Positions 10,741-23,264 are shown, counted from the stretch's first letter. The stretch is DNA of 64,000 bases from Calliphora vicina (GCF_958450345.1 NC_088780.1:157276726-157340725), one strand, 5' to 3'. Program-made: numbers and translations. The notes: generated from the letters alone by a model not told the origin.

Positions 10741-11202
10741 ATAAGTCATTAAAAATTACCAAAAGTACTTTTGCTTATAATTAATATCAAAAAGTACCAT
10801 ATTTTAATTCCCTTATATTACAGTTTTGAGTGAAATTTTAATACTTTAATCTAGAGTATCGTGTTTTTTCATGGCTTAACAAAGTCATACCTAACATAAC
10901 AGGATTTTAGATCCAGATTGATTCACTGGCCCATTTATGTAGAAAAGGGAATAATTTTTAAATAAAATTTCATAATAAAAAGTACCAAGTTTCAAATACA
11001 ATTTAATTTGTTACCTGGTTTGCTAGGTTTACTGTCGATTTAGAAATTTAGAAACTGGCAAAAAAGAATCAAGATTCTAATGTGGTTATAAACTACCAAG
11101 GTACATATAAAATTCTAAGGTAAGAAATATAGTAAAGTTATCAAAAATAGTTAAAATATACAAAAAGTGCCAGAGACCTTATTTTGGACTCCCAAATCCA
11201 TC
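10741..11202. other. AT-rich interval left of the 366-bp array
   Basis: No gene is seen. Contains short AAAAGTACTTTT- and AAAAGTACCA-like strings reminiscent of the 32-kb minisatellite but not arrayed. It may belong to the same element as the adjacent tandem repeat. Confidence 0.35.
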
Positions 11203-12863
11203 GATTTTTGTGATCGATATCTCATTTTGTTGCTATTACATGTGGCTTTGCGATAAAGCAATAAATCTGATCAATTTCTGCCGTTTCCGATTTTTCATGA
11301 TTTTTTTAAAACAAAAAATTTTATATTTTCTCATAAAAAATTAATTTTTTGCTTCAATTTTTTATTATAACTCCGAAACTATTGCCCAGATTAAAACACA
11401 ATATATATGTGAAAATTTGTACACGGCATGGGAAAAATGTTTTCAGAATTTAATCTATCTAAAGACGAGCATTAACTACTCAATTGTATGTATATCAAAC
11501 AAAAAACTAAAATTTTGTGAAAATGAGCGAATTCAATTAATTGTGAATAAATTCGAAAAGAATCAATAGATTTTTATGATCAATATCTCCTATTGTTGCT
11601 TTTATATGTGGCTTTGAGATAAAGCAATAAATCTGAACAATATCTGACGTTTTCGATTTTTCATGATATTTTTAAAACAAAAAAATTTTCTATTTTCACA
11701 TAAAAAATATATTTTTTGCTTCAATTTGTTATTACAACTCCAAAACTACTGAAGCGATTGAAGCGCAATATGTATCTGAAAATTTGTACACAGCATGGGG
11801 AAAATATTTTCAAAATTCAATTAATCGAAAGAAGAACATTAACTACTCAATTCCATTTAAATCAAACAAACAAGTTAAATTTTGTGAAAATGAGCCAATT
11901 CACTTAATTGTGAATAAATTCGAAAAGAATCAATAGATTTTTATGATCGATATCTCGTTTTGTTGCTATTATATGTGGCTTTGCGATAAAGCAATAAACC
12001 AGAACTATTTCTGCAGTTTTCGATTTTTCATAATTTTTTTAAAACAAAAAAACTTATATTTTCACTTAAAAAATATATTTTTTTGCTTCAATTTGTTATT
12101 ATAACTCCGAAACTACTGAGCCGATTGAAACGCAATATATACATGAAAATTTGTACATATCACGGGGAAAATGTTTTCAAAATTCAATTAATCGAAAGAA
12201 GAACATTAACTACTCAATTTCATTTAAATCCAAAAAAAATAAAATTTTGTGAAAATGAGCCAATTCACTTAAGTGTGCATAAATTCGAAAAGAATCAATA
12301 GATTTTTGTGATCGATATCTCGTTTTGCTGCTATTATATGTGGCTTTGCGATGAAGCAATAAACCTGAACTATGTCTGCAGTTTTCGATTTTTCATGATT
12401 TTTTTAAAACAAAAAAATTTCTATTTTCACATAAAAAATATATTTTTTGCTTGAATTTTTTATTATAACTCTGAAACTACTGAGCTGATTGAAACGCTAT
12501 ATATATATGAAAATTTGTACATATCACGGGGAAAATGTTTTCAAAATTCAATTAATCGAAAGAAGAACATTAACTACTCAATTTCATTTAAATCAAACAA
12601 AAAAGTAAAAGTTTGTGAAAATGAGCGAATTCACTTAATTGTGAATAAATTCGAAAAGAATCAATAGATTTTTGTGATCGATATCTCGTTTTGTTGCTAT
12701 TATATGTGGCTTTGCGATAAAGCAATAAACCTGAACTATTTCTGCAGTTTTCGATTTTTCATGATTTTTTTAAAACAAAAGAAATTAGCTATTTTCACGT
12801 AAAAAATATATTTTTTGCTTCAATTTGTTATTATAACTCCAAAACTACTGAAGCGATTGAAAC
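11203..12863. repeat. 366-bp tandem repeat, about 4.5 copies
   Basis: Units start at 11203, 11569, 11936, 12301 and 12667 (spacing 366, 367, 365, 366), each opening with GATTTTTGTGATCGATATCT or a close variant. The last unit breaks off after GATTGAAACGCAAACG near 12863. Units contain TATGTGGCTTTGCGATAAAG, ATTATAACTCCGAAACTACT and GAAAATGAGC.AATTCACTTA. Neighbouring units differ at only a few per cent of sites, except the first, which is more diverged, as expected at an array edge. The frames at 11716-11907 and 12083-12301 are the same repeat positions and are not evidence of a gene. Confidence 0.9.
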
Positions 12864-14884
12864 GCAAACGGATTAAGGGTTAGGTAAATCTCAACTTTTC
12901 TATGTTTATTTTGATACCATCGAACTGACCGTTTTTGAGATATCATTAATTAAGTGGAGCAATGTCAAACAAAATTTACAATTTTACTTTTTTTTTTGAA
13001 AAATTTTACTGAAAAATTTTGTACTTTGTGTGGTTAGTCAAGCCTTTTTTTGCTGTTGACCTGTGTTATGGTTTTGATTTCATAACTGACAACTTTTTTC
13101 ATTGAAGTTTCGAGTATAGATGCCATAAAATATAAAATGTTGCAAATATTTCATCCGGTATATTAAAGAAACTTAGGCATTGGCCACTTTATCTTAAAAG
13201 TTGGTAAAATCATAAGATAATATGAAATTTTATCAAAATTTAAGAAAAAGTTTTCAAAGTAAAATGCTCTAATTTTGCGGTTTTGGGATATTGAAAAGCG
13301 TTAAATTGGCCATGCTGATTTAATTGAATCTTATTTATCTTTTGTTAGAATGAAAAATGTCATATAACATAATACTTTACTATGTATGATAATTTCTAAA
13401 TCTGAAAAAAATTTTCATATCATTCCAGACACTATAAATTCAAGAAAACCACAAATATCATGAGAACACATACAAATATTCTTTTTAGCAGCAATAAGAC
13501 AATCTAATCCACATTGAAACAGGTAAGTTTTCTATAAAAGCAATGATTTCTATATAAATTATTTTACAATTAAGCTATTATAAATAAATTAGTCATAAGT
13601 AGGTATAATTTTGTGGTTTTGATAAATAACTCGTTATTACTAATGTCAATGATAAAACAAAATACCATTTTTTATATTCTACATAATCACAAATTAAACA
13701 AATTCCTTTTCTCTTATCAAACATTAAAATTTCATTATAAAATCTTAATATTTCCATCAAAATTCAATTATCCTAGTGTTAGACTACTAAAACACCACAC
13801 TTGATCTTTCTCACGTCTAAATATAAACCCAAAAAACAGAAAGAGAATAAAGATTAACTTGTGGAAAAAAGAACACTTGTTAATTACCAGTTAGCTACCC
13901 AAATCATTTACATTAATGTGTCTTTTACTCATTATTTACCTTGCTCAAATGTCAATTAACAGTCATTTAGGAGTGAATGTTTTACCTCAAAAATCACAAT
14001 CACCCTTCAAATAACAATGTGTGTGTGTGTGTGCACCCTTCACAAGCGTAATACAATCAATCAGTCAGTCAAGTCAAGTCAAATCAACATTCCCCTACTA
14101 CCAGCCCTTGTCCACACCATAATCTCACTCACTACCTGTCGAAATGTTAATCTCTTTGTTTATCAATAAAACATTTCAATTTAACTAAGTAGTTACTGGT
14201 ATAAACCTTTTATTCCTTGTTCTCTGAATTTATCAGAGTTAAACGAATTATTTGTATTTCCAGAGAATTTATTTTAAAAAAATATTCTTATTTTAAGTTT
14301 TTTTTTTTGTTAAATATTGGCTGTTTTCTATATTCTTTAGTTTTTGCTTTAGGATTTTTAAAAATTGCTATATTTTTCCATTGCTGTTTGGAGATTTTCA
14401 TTTTGAAATGCATTTTATGGCAAAAAGTGACCTAATTAAATTGTATATAAGTATGTGCTGAATATTAGCAATTCAATGAAAATATATGTGGTTTCTTGCT
14501 AATACCCTGCACCATGAATTTAGGTTTGTATAACTAGTGAATATCTTAGTTTCCTTTAAATAAATATTTTTAAATAACCTAGTTAGTTATGCCTGTTAGT
14601 GCGAAAAACGTTCATGGCCATTTGATGTAAGCAAATTAAATGAATGTTACTAGGAATTTTGTCAATAAAAATAATCTTGGAAAAATGGTATGTTTTTCAA
14701 ATTTTTATATAAATATTTTTGTGGCTGAAATATCGAAAGGACTTTTTATAATCCAATGTACGCGAAGTTAAATATAATGTTGTCTTTTTGTATTAGTTGC
14801 ATTGTGATAAACGAGAATAAATAGCTATGGCCCGTTATAATCCTTCAGACCTTTAGAAAAATTTGGATTTCGTCATATCATGAA
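12864..14884. other. AT-rich non-coding interval
   Basis: No gene is supported. A (TG)n microsatellite is at about 14018-14033, and TCAGTCAG/TCAAGTC direct repeats are near 14060-14085. A string like TACCCTGCACCATG near 14504 resembles the 5' end of DINE-like elements but no further landmark follows. Confidence 0.45.
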
Positions 14885-16111
14885 CAGTGGGGCAGAATCA
14901 AAATTTTTTGGAAATAAATCTGACATTTCTAAACGGCTGCTCCGATCGGGATTTGACGTGGGCGTAGCCAAGCAGCATTCGAGTTTAAGATATAAAAATG
15001 GGCCATACAATAGATCCAGGGGCGGCACTATGGTGGCTCAAAGTAGGATACCTTCGTCATGTAAAATTTGCAATTTTTTTGTTTCCTATTCGATTTCAAA
15101 GATTTTTATATTTTTGGAAAGCGCTCGGCTAGGTTTTGAAAAAACAAGCTATTTATCTGTTATACTTTTCGAGTTATAGGCATTTCAAAATTTAAATTTT
15201 AAAATTTTGCCATACCTTGGTCCGCTTTTTTATATTAGTTAAGCAACTAATTTAGGAATAACATACAAACGATTTCAGAGCAATATCAATTATGGATCCA
15301 AAAATAAACTGTTTTCAATTTAAATATTCAAAAAATAGTTGATTTTTGCTGTTTTTGGGCGAAAAGGTGACTTAACTCTTTTTTAATTAAAAAAAACTTC
15401 CTTTAAGAACATATAACAATTTTATGGTTTTCTGAAAGACATCTTTACGGAGAACATTTTGATATAAATAACATGTCCTATTCTTAGAATATGTGGCCCC
15501 TACGTTCTTCGGAATTTGACCTATTTTATATCAAAATTTCAACTTTCGGCCACATGTTCTAAAATCCCAAAGCTGGGATCAGAAAAGGGAAAGCATCTTT
15601 GAAAACCTGCGTTCCCTATCAGTAACCAAAGAATTTTCCCAGCTCCGAGGAAAATGTGGACACTATAGACAAAATTGTAAAAAATACCATTTTTGGGCTT
15701 TTCACTGCATTTTTTAGGAATTGCGGAATTCCTTTTGACAAGTTTTTTTACACTAATGGAATAACAAATTTAAAAAATGTTGAAAATTGCATTGAGTTTT
15801 GTTAATAAATAAAGATTTGATTACATTTTACATATTTAATGAGTTTCTAAAACTAAAATTTATATAAAAATTTTAATAGGATTGCAAATATTAGGAACAA
15901 TTTTATCCACATTTATTCCGAGCTATATTGTTTTGTTTAAATAAGTTCATTTTTGGTCTTACAAAAAAAATTTCAAGTCAATATCTCAATTAGATTCAAA
16001 AATATGCAAATGCTAGTATCATGGCTACGGCCACGTAAAATTTTATCCCGATCAGACCAGCCGTTTAGAAATGCCAGATTTATTTCCAAAAAATTTCGAT
16101 TCTCCCCACTG
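14885..16111. mobile_element. Non-autonomous TIR transposon, CAGTGGGG ends
   Basis: The first ~90 bp (CAGTGGGGCAGAATCAAAAT..) and last ~90 bp (..TTTCGATTCTCCCCACTG) are imperfect inverted repeats. Both ends contain AAATCTG.CATTTCTAAACGG and a CGATCGGGAT / ATCCCGATCAG core. The interior of about 1 kb has no long open frame; the frame at 14880-15179 is TIR plus flank. The flanks share only TCATG, so no convincing target duplication is visible and the superfamily is unassigned. Confidence 0.75.
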
Positions 16112-16639
16112 TGTCATGGCTGACCAAATGCTAGTATCACTTTAAATCCTATGTTTTTTTGACACTGATAGATTTTTTCTATTCGAAATATTTACTATTC
16201 GAATCAAAATGAGTCGCCTTACACTGAAAAAACGTTGGAAAATATTGCAAACTGCATTTGTTGAAAAGAAGTTTTGGCCGAAATGAAGCACCAACCGCGA
16301 GTGTTGCATGTAATTATGTATTCGTAAGAATGGCTTCCCAACAGTTAAGCAAATAGTCAATGTATCCCTTATAGACAGTAATTGTCGGCTAATGTCTGAT
16401 CACTTGACCCCTATTGGGTCATTTGACATGTAGTGTATCCTATGTAATCTAGCGTGAAGTCAATTTTCACTTATGTAAGTGTCTCCAAGTAATCTAGAGT
16501 GTAGTCACTTTATTATATTGATATAATTCTCATACAGTTTATTTTCTTTTGCCATATTTCATCCAGCAAAAGTACCCTTTTGGTGAGTTGTCGGAGGTTT
16601 AAAAGAAATCATTTATTGGACTGTATATGAGATGTCTTT

Positions 16640-16840
16640 TTAACTGACTATTTGAGATCAACTAGCATCCGTACATGTTAAAATAACTGATCAAGTAACC
16701 AGTTAGGTAGCTAGTAAGGTAACTGACTCTATGTAACCAGTATGTGAGTCCAATGCGTTGACCCCAGCTTAGGACATGCGCGTGTTAAAATAACTAGTCA
16801 CATAGCTAATTATGTAACTAGTTGTCACCCTAAATGCTAG
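16640..16840. repeat. Degenerate cluster of GTAACCAGT/ACTAGTTA motifs
   Basis: Repeated short strings such as AAGTAACCAGTTAGG, GTAACTGACT, GTAACCAGTATG, AACTAGTCAC and GTAACTAGTTG occur within 200 bp, in both orientations. There is no fixed period. It could be the decayed interior of a MITE. Confidence 0.4.
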
Positions 16841-16879
16841 GTAAAAACTCTAGTTCAAAACTGTTTCCTAGAACTTCTG

Positions 16880-17345
16880 GATTGCTAGTAGGAAACACAC
16901 ATGTTCCCTGTCGTCGTATGGCTTTGTACTACAGAGCCATGCTTATAGGTGGCTGTTACATATGTGGATGATGCAGAGGTTCTAGCATAGAGCCAGCATT
17001 GGGTAAACTGAGTGTGAACCCCTTGAAGGCGGAATTGATACTTTCGCAAGGAGGTAACATTATTCCCACGAAACTGCATGAAATCTGACTGAAAATTACG
17101 GCCAGTGCTAAGTATTTTGGTATCATCCAAGACTGGCTTCGCACCGGAAGTCAGTTGAATGTGCTCTTTGGATTACTGTCATTGTGATAACAGGAGGGGT
17201 AAGGACTAATCTATTAAATGCGCTATTGTGGGCACTCCTGGATCTTGGAATGCTAGTGCATACCGAGTTCTCTGTTTGATATGTAATTATCCCGAATAGG
17301 ATTATGTAGCTATGAGGGCTCTTCCCACCTGCAGTTGTCATGAAG
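16880..17345 (+). pseudogene. Non-LTR retrotransposon reverse transcriptase relic
   Basis: Plus-strand fragments give VTYVDDAEVLA (a YADD-type catalytic box read as YVDD, codons at 16961-16972), LSVNPLKAELILSQGG and AKYFGIIQDW. These are the ordered blocks of the palm and connection of R1/Jockey-like reverse transcriptases. A later RVQR..C..ALRTTPTAAL-like block is decayed near 17290-17340. Frames shift between blocks, so it is dead. The frames listed on the minus strand here are shadows. Confidence 0.65.
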
Positions 17346-17489
17346 TTTGTTGTTGTTGTTGAGTTGACAGCCCTTGCCCGAGTGAACTGGGGTCATGGGA
17401 TTATGGAATACTAAAGGAAGAAAAGGGTTGGTTGTGATTTATTCATTCATTGAATGCAATGGAATGCAAATGGACCTTTTTACTGATCT

Positions 17490-18260
17490 TCACTACTTTT
17501 ATACAGCATTTGTACTTTCAAACGTGCCATGGATGATGCTAGGGCAACTGTGTAACTGATTAATTGGACAGAAAGTCCTTTGCTGGTATATCACTTCCAA
17601 AATATAAATTGTAGTATAGGTAGAACAGTGAAACAGAACCCAACATTGTGATGATCTTCCAGTGAGTCAATAGAGCTGGATACTCTACTGTCCAGTATCT
17701 CCAAAATAGATTTTGAAATACAGATTTGTATTCCATTTTGGGTGGGATATAACTGGTGTAAACAGAAAGGAGATCAGATGGAGTGAAGTATTTCCTTTAC
17801 CGTTTTAGAAAACCCAGGCACTTGAATGTGTTTTATCCAGTCGAAATCGCACTGAGTATTCATGCATAGAATATCAAGAGCTTCCGATTCCTTAATATTT
17901 ACACCACCCACGAAAACAGATGGAGCAACACGATCTGTTGTGCGATTGTGTGTTAACATACAACATTGAGTCTTACGTGCATTAAAATCAACCCCATTCA
18001 GAAATTGCCTCATTGCCCCCATCTCCCGACAAGCTTGGTCTATAATTGAATGAATATGAATGGCAAATGTTGCTGTCATCTGCAAAAGAGCAGATAGGTT
18101 AGGAATTTTGACATAGAGAATCATTTAGAAAGATAAGAAATAGAGTAGGAGAAATGACGAAACCTTGCTGTACCCCTGAATTGATCTTGAACTCATTTTG
18201 ATGAGATTCCATCTATAACAACTCGTATAGTGTGATCTCTGAGATCACCGACACCTAACC
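17490..18260 (-). pseudogene. Non-LTR retrotransposon reverse transcriptase relic (FADDS type)
   Basis: On the minus strand: SGVQQGFVISP.LFLIFLND, then a FADDS catalytic box near 18080-18095, VDFNARKTQCCML, ESEALDILCMNTQCDFDWIKHI near 17820-17890, then LLSVYTSYIPPKMEYKS and HHNVGSVS-like strings near 17640-17760. This is the order of an RT palm, connection and C-terminal region from one LINE lineage, with at least two frameshifts or stops. The 116-codon open frame at 17774-18124 is a surviving part. The same lineage is inserted in the mariner at 36.9 kb. It lies tail to tail with the other LINE relic. Confidence 0.8.
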
Positions 18261-20475
18261 TTTCCTGAGTTTGTTACATTAAAAGTTTGAAAACTTTCAG
18301 CTGGTCAAAAGGTTAAAAAAAGAAGCTTTTCAAAAAGAATTTTAAAATTATTAATGGTTTGTAAGCAATAAAACTTGGGTCTTTGGAAAAATTTTATATC
18401 GAGGATAGTCGAGTAAACATTTTTCTGTAGTATCTACCAAAATTGCGATCAAAATTTACAAAACTTCCCTAAGTAAGTTAAGCATTTTATTTTTAAGGAT
18501 TTGTTTGTCCACTAGTCTATTTTCATTTTGCGATGGAATTATTGAGACTGCAGAAGATGATCCGCAATTTATTTCACAGTCAGCCCTATTCGGAAAAACA
18601 CTCATCACAGTTTAATTCCTCTGGATATACCTTTAAAAAAATATCCAAAACTTCAATTAAGGATTAAGAAAGACTCTTTGAATCAAATATTATTAGAATT
18701 GTCAAGCAAAATAATTAATTCTTAGTTTGCTGCAACTGTTTACACCATCCATGGGAGTATGTTGAAAGTGAGAACAGGAATAACCCAGAATAAATTGATA
18801 TGGAAAAGGAATGTTGTAGGTAAATTACATCTTATTTTAAATATATTTCTCAACATTTGTGGTTTATTTCATCCTGTTTAAATAAAATCATAACTAAATA
18901 TTAATTTTGATTATGTGTAGAGGGTATTGCTTTAATTTATATACTATTTAGAATGTTATTAAATGTATAATTGTTTGCATAACAAACAAACAAGCAATTG
19001 TGTGCATTTCCTAATTCTAATTGAACTGTTACTGTATCAATGAATATTAATAATTGAATATTAAATTTGCTCTAATTATTCATTTGGGTGCGGCATTATA
19101 AATTCAATTCTCTACTCGTTCACAGTGCGTTCGTTGTATGTTTTGTGGCAAAATTTTCCAAAAACTGGGTTAATGAATTTCACTACACAACAAGGGATAC
19201 AGTTTCATAATTAAAATTGTGGGTTGAAACTAACTGACAGCTTATTGTTAATTGTTAGAGAGAAAGGAGAAAATGTTAATAATTAAAGAAAATATCTATC
19301 TATTTGAGGTTTTGCAATAAAAATTTTCAAATTGTCTGAATTTTATTAGAATTTTCCATAATTCTTATATATTCAATTTAATTTTTATGCAATTTTCTCA
19401 AGATATCAAAGGTCATGCATCCCAAAATGTCAAAAGCATAAAAAGAACATACAGAAAACTGAACACATCACATCAGTTTAGTATGCCAGGATACCAAAAT
19501 TAAAGGAAACTTGCAAAAATATATAACACACTCAGCAAGAGAGCAAAATTGAAAACACACACATACTTGCAGTCTATATGCCTCTCTTTAGTTTACAACT
19601 AATTGACAACAATTTCCATGAATCATGTGTTTAATTTAATTATCTCCATAATTTATTTTTTATTACAAGAAAAAAAAACAACTAATTATTTAATTTTTTT
19701 TTGCAACAATAAAAAATCTTGTAGTCAAAATACACATTGTAAGGGCAACGGGTGCGTTACAGCAGCAACAAAAAATGACAACAACAGCAACATCAACAGT
19801 AATAATCGGGATTCGCTCTCTTTAATGTAGAATTTTGTTGGAAAACCAGATGTAAACACTTGAAGCGAATTTGTCGACAGCAAAACAAAAACAACAACGA
19901 TAGCAACAGAAATTATGCCGCTTTATTTAGGGGTTTGTTAAGGGTACAGGAGAGAAAGAGACAACACGTGTTTGTATTTGCTTTTAAAGGCAATGACACA
20001 TTGAACAACCACTTTTTGCGCGTTAGAGTAGCTGAACAAACCAGCACACAAGATACAAGACCGAAAGACAGACGGGCGGTTGGACAGACGGCTAGGCCGA
20101 CTGCCTGGCAGTGAGGCAAGCAATCAAGTCAGTACAATTCAGCAACACATATGGTGAGCGGAGATGATGAGTAGGAAAGTGAATTTAATGCATAAACAGA
20201 GATGCTAATAAGAATAAAATGTACTTAAAGGTGGTAGAAATAAACGCTAGAATTAAACAAAAAACGCTGAAATTTGAAAAAGTAACAAATGCAATGGAAA
20301 TATTCATCTAAAACCTTACAATAAATATATTGTAATCTAAACTATTCCAACGTAAATTTGTTTCATACATCGTGTTTGTCATTGTCCTTTGAAAATAAGC
20401 AAATTCGCTTAGATAGTAGCAGAGTTATGAAACAAAATATGCTGGGACTTTGCCAAAGTTTGAGGCACATAGATC
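18261..20475. other. Non-coding interval, CA/AAC-rich near 19.5-20.1 kb
   Basis: No protein-coding gene is recognised. From 19.5 to 20.1 kb the plus strand is CAA/ACA-rich with higher GC than average (AGCAGCAACAAAAAATGACA and CAGACGGGCGG near 19760 and 20070). This is a style seen in fly untranslated exons or regulatory DNA, but no splice or promoter signal is decisive. The overlapping frames at 19860-20123 on both strands are not convincing. Confidence 0.35.
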
Positions 20476-20712
20476 GGAAACTCTACTGTCAAAGACCTAA
20501 CTCAGTTGTCAAAAACCTAAGTGGTGAGAATGTGAATATTATTTCACTCTAAAGTCATAGAGAATTGACTTGGAAACTCTGCTGTCAAAGACCTAACTCA
20601 GTTGTCAAAAACCTACGTGGTGAGAATGTGAATATTATTTCACTCTAAAGTCATAGAGAATTGACATAGAGCGGAAACTCTCCTCTCAAAGACCTAACTC
20701 AGTTGTCAGAAA
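20476..20712. repeat. 96-101-bp tandem repeat, 2.4 copies
   Basis: Units begin at 20476, 20572 and 20673 with GGAAACTCT.CTGTCAAAGA, followed by CCTAACTCAGTTGTCAAAAA and GAGAATGTGAATATTATTTC. The copies are nearly identical. The third stops after CTCAGTTGTC at about 20709. The 20358-20552 frame is partly built from this repeat. Confidence 0.85.
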
Positions 20713-21282
20713 CAAAAACAGCACTGGTATGTGTGATTATTTTGAATAATTTTTTTCTTTGATTTTTTTTTAGTTTCAGCTCTATGTTTCTCTTTGACAA
20801 AAGTTTTTATAAGTTAATCTTAAAAGTCATTAGTACCGAAAGAAAACAATCAATCTAATTATCCAGAATTATAAACAATATAAGAATATTGGTCAATTAT
20901 AAAAACCAACTTTAAGGAAAAAGTAAATGCTGTGTCAACTATAGAAGAGTTCAGAGGGCTAATTCGTGCATTAATTTATTGCCTTACTCGATATCGAATA
21001 AAAGGCATTGAAATTTGTAATGAGGAAATTCGGCAAGGAGCGAGTTTGCACTCGAATGCTAACATGTATTCGAAATTTATTTCGACAACGAATGCGAGAA
21101 TTAGTCCCCAGTACTATAAGGAATTTGAAAGCTTAAACAGTGCATGAAAGTCTAGGGCAGAAATATAGCAGCAGAAATCATTTTAAAAATTAACTTTTTC
21201 TAGGTGAGAATTTTTCGCACAAAGAAAAAAAAAATTTTTAAATTTTGAATCTAGTAACTTTTTAACGAAATTTATTAAAAAC

Positions 21283-21350
21283 TTCTAGATTTCGAATTCC
21301 GTTTATAATTTCTATAATATATATTTGAGACCCAATGAAGTATGTACATA
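21283..21350 (+). mobile_element. DINE-like family A fragment, left of Tc1 copy A
   Basis: ATTCCGTTTATAATTTCTAT followed by GAGACCCAATGAAGTATGTA matches the 5' part of family A (compare 3415-3465). It is cut at a TA by the Tc1 element and resumes at 22942 with GTAGAGAAATCGATGGTTGAAAT.AGTTTTC, so one DINE fragment was split. Confidence 0.6.
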
Positions 21351-22939
21351 TAGTGGTTGAAACTTTTCCAAATATTCCATATGTAGCCCAAAATTTAAAA
21401 TATTTTTTTTAAAATAAAATTTTTTTTTTAATATTTTACTTGTATAGTTTTATTTATATAAATTAACTGAAAAACAAACAACATAATTAATTATATTCTG
21501 AAAAAAGGGAACAAAATTAAAAATATTCACTATTTCGCTATTGACAAAACAATGGAAACTTTTAAACTTCTGCAAGAAAGAAGTGTAAAACGAAAATAAT
21601 ATTTAAAGGAACAATGTAAAAAGCATCCTGTTTACTGTTATTTTATTTTATTTTTAAATTCTGGTAATTTTTCACAATTTCTTTTTCTAAGTTTTTCGCA
21701 TAATTGCTTTTTTTCAAAGTTAACGAAAATGGCTAAAGCTAAGATTTGTGAAGACTTAAAATAAAATAATTAACAATTTTAAAGCTGGTTTAAACAAGAA
21801 AGTATTTGTGACAAATATTCAATAAATAAATCAGCAGTTTCAAAAATTATAAAGACCGGTTCTGTAAAAACTCAACATTTAGGTGGAAGACCTCGTAAGA
21901 CTATTCCTAGACAAGATAATTTAATAGCGAGAGAGTTCTAGAAATTCCCAAAAATAACTTCTCGAGAGGTTGTTAATAGCCTAAAATTAGAAATAAATAC
22001 CCGAGCATTTAGTCGCAGGGCAAATGAGGCTGGTATTGGTTACTATCGTCCTATGAAAAAACCACTCATTTCTAAAAAGAACCGTTCTGCTCGTCTACAA
22101 TTTGCCAGGGATCATTTAAACTGGTGGATACAGAAATGGAATACTGTCCTCTTTTCCGACGAATACAAATACAATTTAAGAGGCAGTGATGGGAGAACTT
22201 TTGTAAGACGACCAAAGGGAAAAAGATTAGATCCAAAGTACAAAAATAAGACTGTAAAGTTTGGCGGTGGCAATATTATGGTATGGGGATGTTTTCATGG
22301 GCCCAATTTATATAATAAAAGATACCATGACAGGTATAGGATACAGAACCATATTAAACAATGTTATGTATCCATACGCTAAGGAAAATATGCCCCTAGT
22401 TTGGAGATTCCAACACGACAACGACCCGAAACACACCTCTAAGGTTGTAACCGAGTGGTTACAATCCAACGAGGTACGTGTTTTGAAGTGGACTGCCCAA
22501 TCGCCAGATCTCAATCTATAGGAAATTGTAGCTCGTAAAATAAGGACCTAAAATTACACCAGGAAGGAAGATTTATCGAACAAAATATTTCAAAGGAGAC
22601 CATTGACTCTTTATTTTGTTCAATGTAACGTCGTTGTGTAGCAGTTATAAAAAATAAGGGATACCCAACAAAATATTGAGTGATTGCAAAGTTTAGACCA
22701 TATTTGTTAAAATAATACCTAAGTTTCCATTGTTTTGTCTATGCCGTAATGAAGAAATCTTTTAATTTTGTTTTCTCATTTTTAGAATTTAATTATGTCC
22801 TTTGTTGTTTGTTAAATTAAGTTAATAAAATTATACAAATAAAAACTACAAAAATGTTAAAATTTTGTAAAAAATTATTTCAGATTTTAGGCCACTAATG
22901 AAATATTTGGAAAAGTTTCCATTGTTTTGTCAACCACTG
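21351..22939 (+). mobile_element. Tc1-like transposon, copy A (IR/DR type)
   Basis: Outer ends are TAGTGGTTG (first base mutated from C) and CAACCACTG, flanked by TA on both sides (21349-21350, 22940-22941). Each end is a long inverted repeat of about 210 bp. Each is bounded by two direct copies of the GACAAAACAATGGAAAC motif: inner copies at 21541-21560 and 22721-22740, right outer copy at 22913-22933. The left outer copy has lost about 13 bp. That is the IR/DR layout of some Tc1 elements. The transposase inside is broken. A sister copy lies inverted at 55190-56809. Confidence 0.9.
21729..22679 (+). pseudogene. Tc1 transposase pseudogene, copy A
   Basis: Starts MAKAKI at 21729 and would end at TGA 22677-22679, about 317 codons of space, close to a Tc1 transposase. 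A helix-turn-helix region includes KYSINKSAVSKIIK-like residues near 21815-21855 and a GRPRK AT-hook-like motif near 21885. The catalytic block has VLFSDEYKYNLRGS and RFQHDNDPKHTS, which carry the first two Asp of DD34E. A TAG interrupts the frame near 21940, about 11 bp are missing near 22297 (frameshift in the WGCFSRQGMGP region), and a deletion near 22519 removes the PIENLW segment that carries the catalytic Glu. It is inactive. Confidence 0.9.
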
Positions 22940-22941
22940 TA

Positions 22942-23015
22942 TGTAGAGAAATCGATGGTTGAAATAAGTTTTCCAAAGGCATCAAATATTCTAATGGCAT
23001 AAAAAGCCATATCTG
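22942..23015 (+). mobile_element. DINE-like family A fragment, right of Tc1 copy A
   Basis: Continues the split DINE fragment (GATGGTTGAAATAAGTTTTC, compare 3530-3545), with the (GTCY)n segment deleted, then fades into unrelated AT-rich sequence. Confidence 0.5.
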
Positions 23016-23264
23016 AAATATAAGCAAAAAACAAACACTATCTCAATCTCAACAACACGCAGTGCATGCCACTGTAACCATTTAAAAATGTTTAAAAGTT
23101 TTTTTAACAATATTTTGGTCACTGTAATTATTATGATTGCGGTAACCATAATATGTTTAAATTATATCATATATATGATTGCTAAACTTAGAAAAGTTGA
23201 GATTTACATAACCTTTAATCCGTTTATATATTGCGTTTTAATCGGATCAGTCTCTTTTGCCAGA

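Noticed and set aside
11716..12301. Two similar frames of 63 and 72 codons (MLQFVI.TPKLL..)
   Set aside because: They are the same position in successive 366-bp tandem units; the frame is not kept open in the other units.
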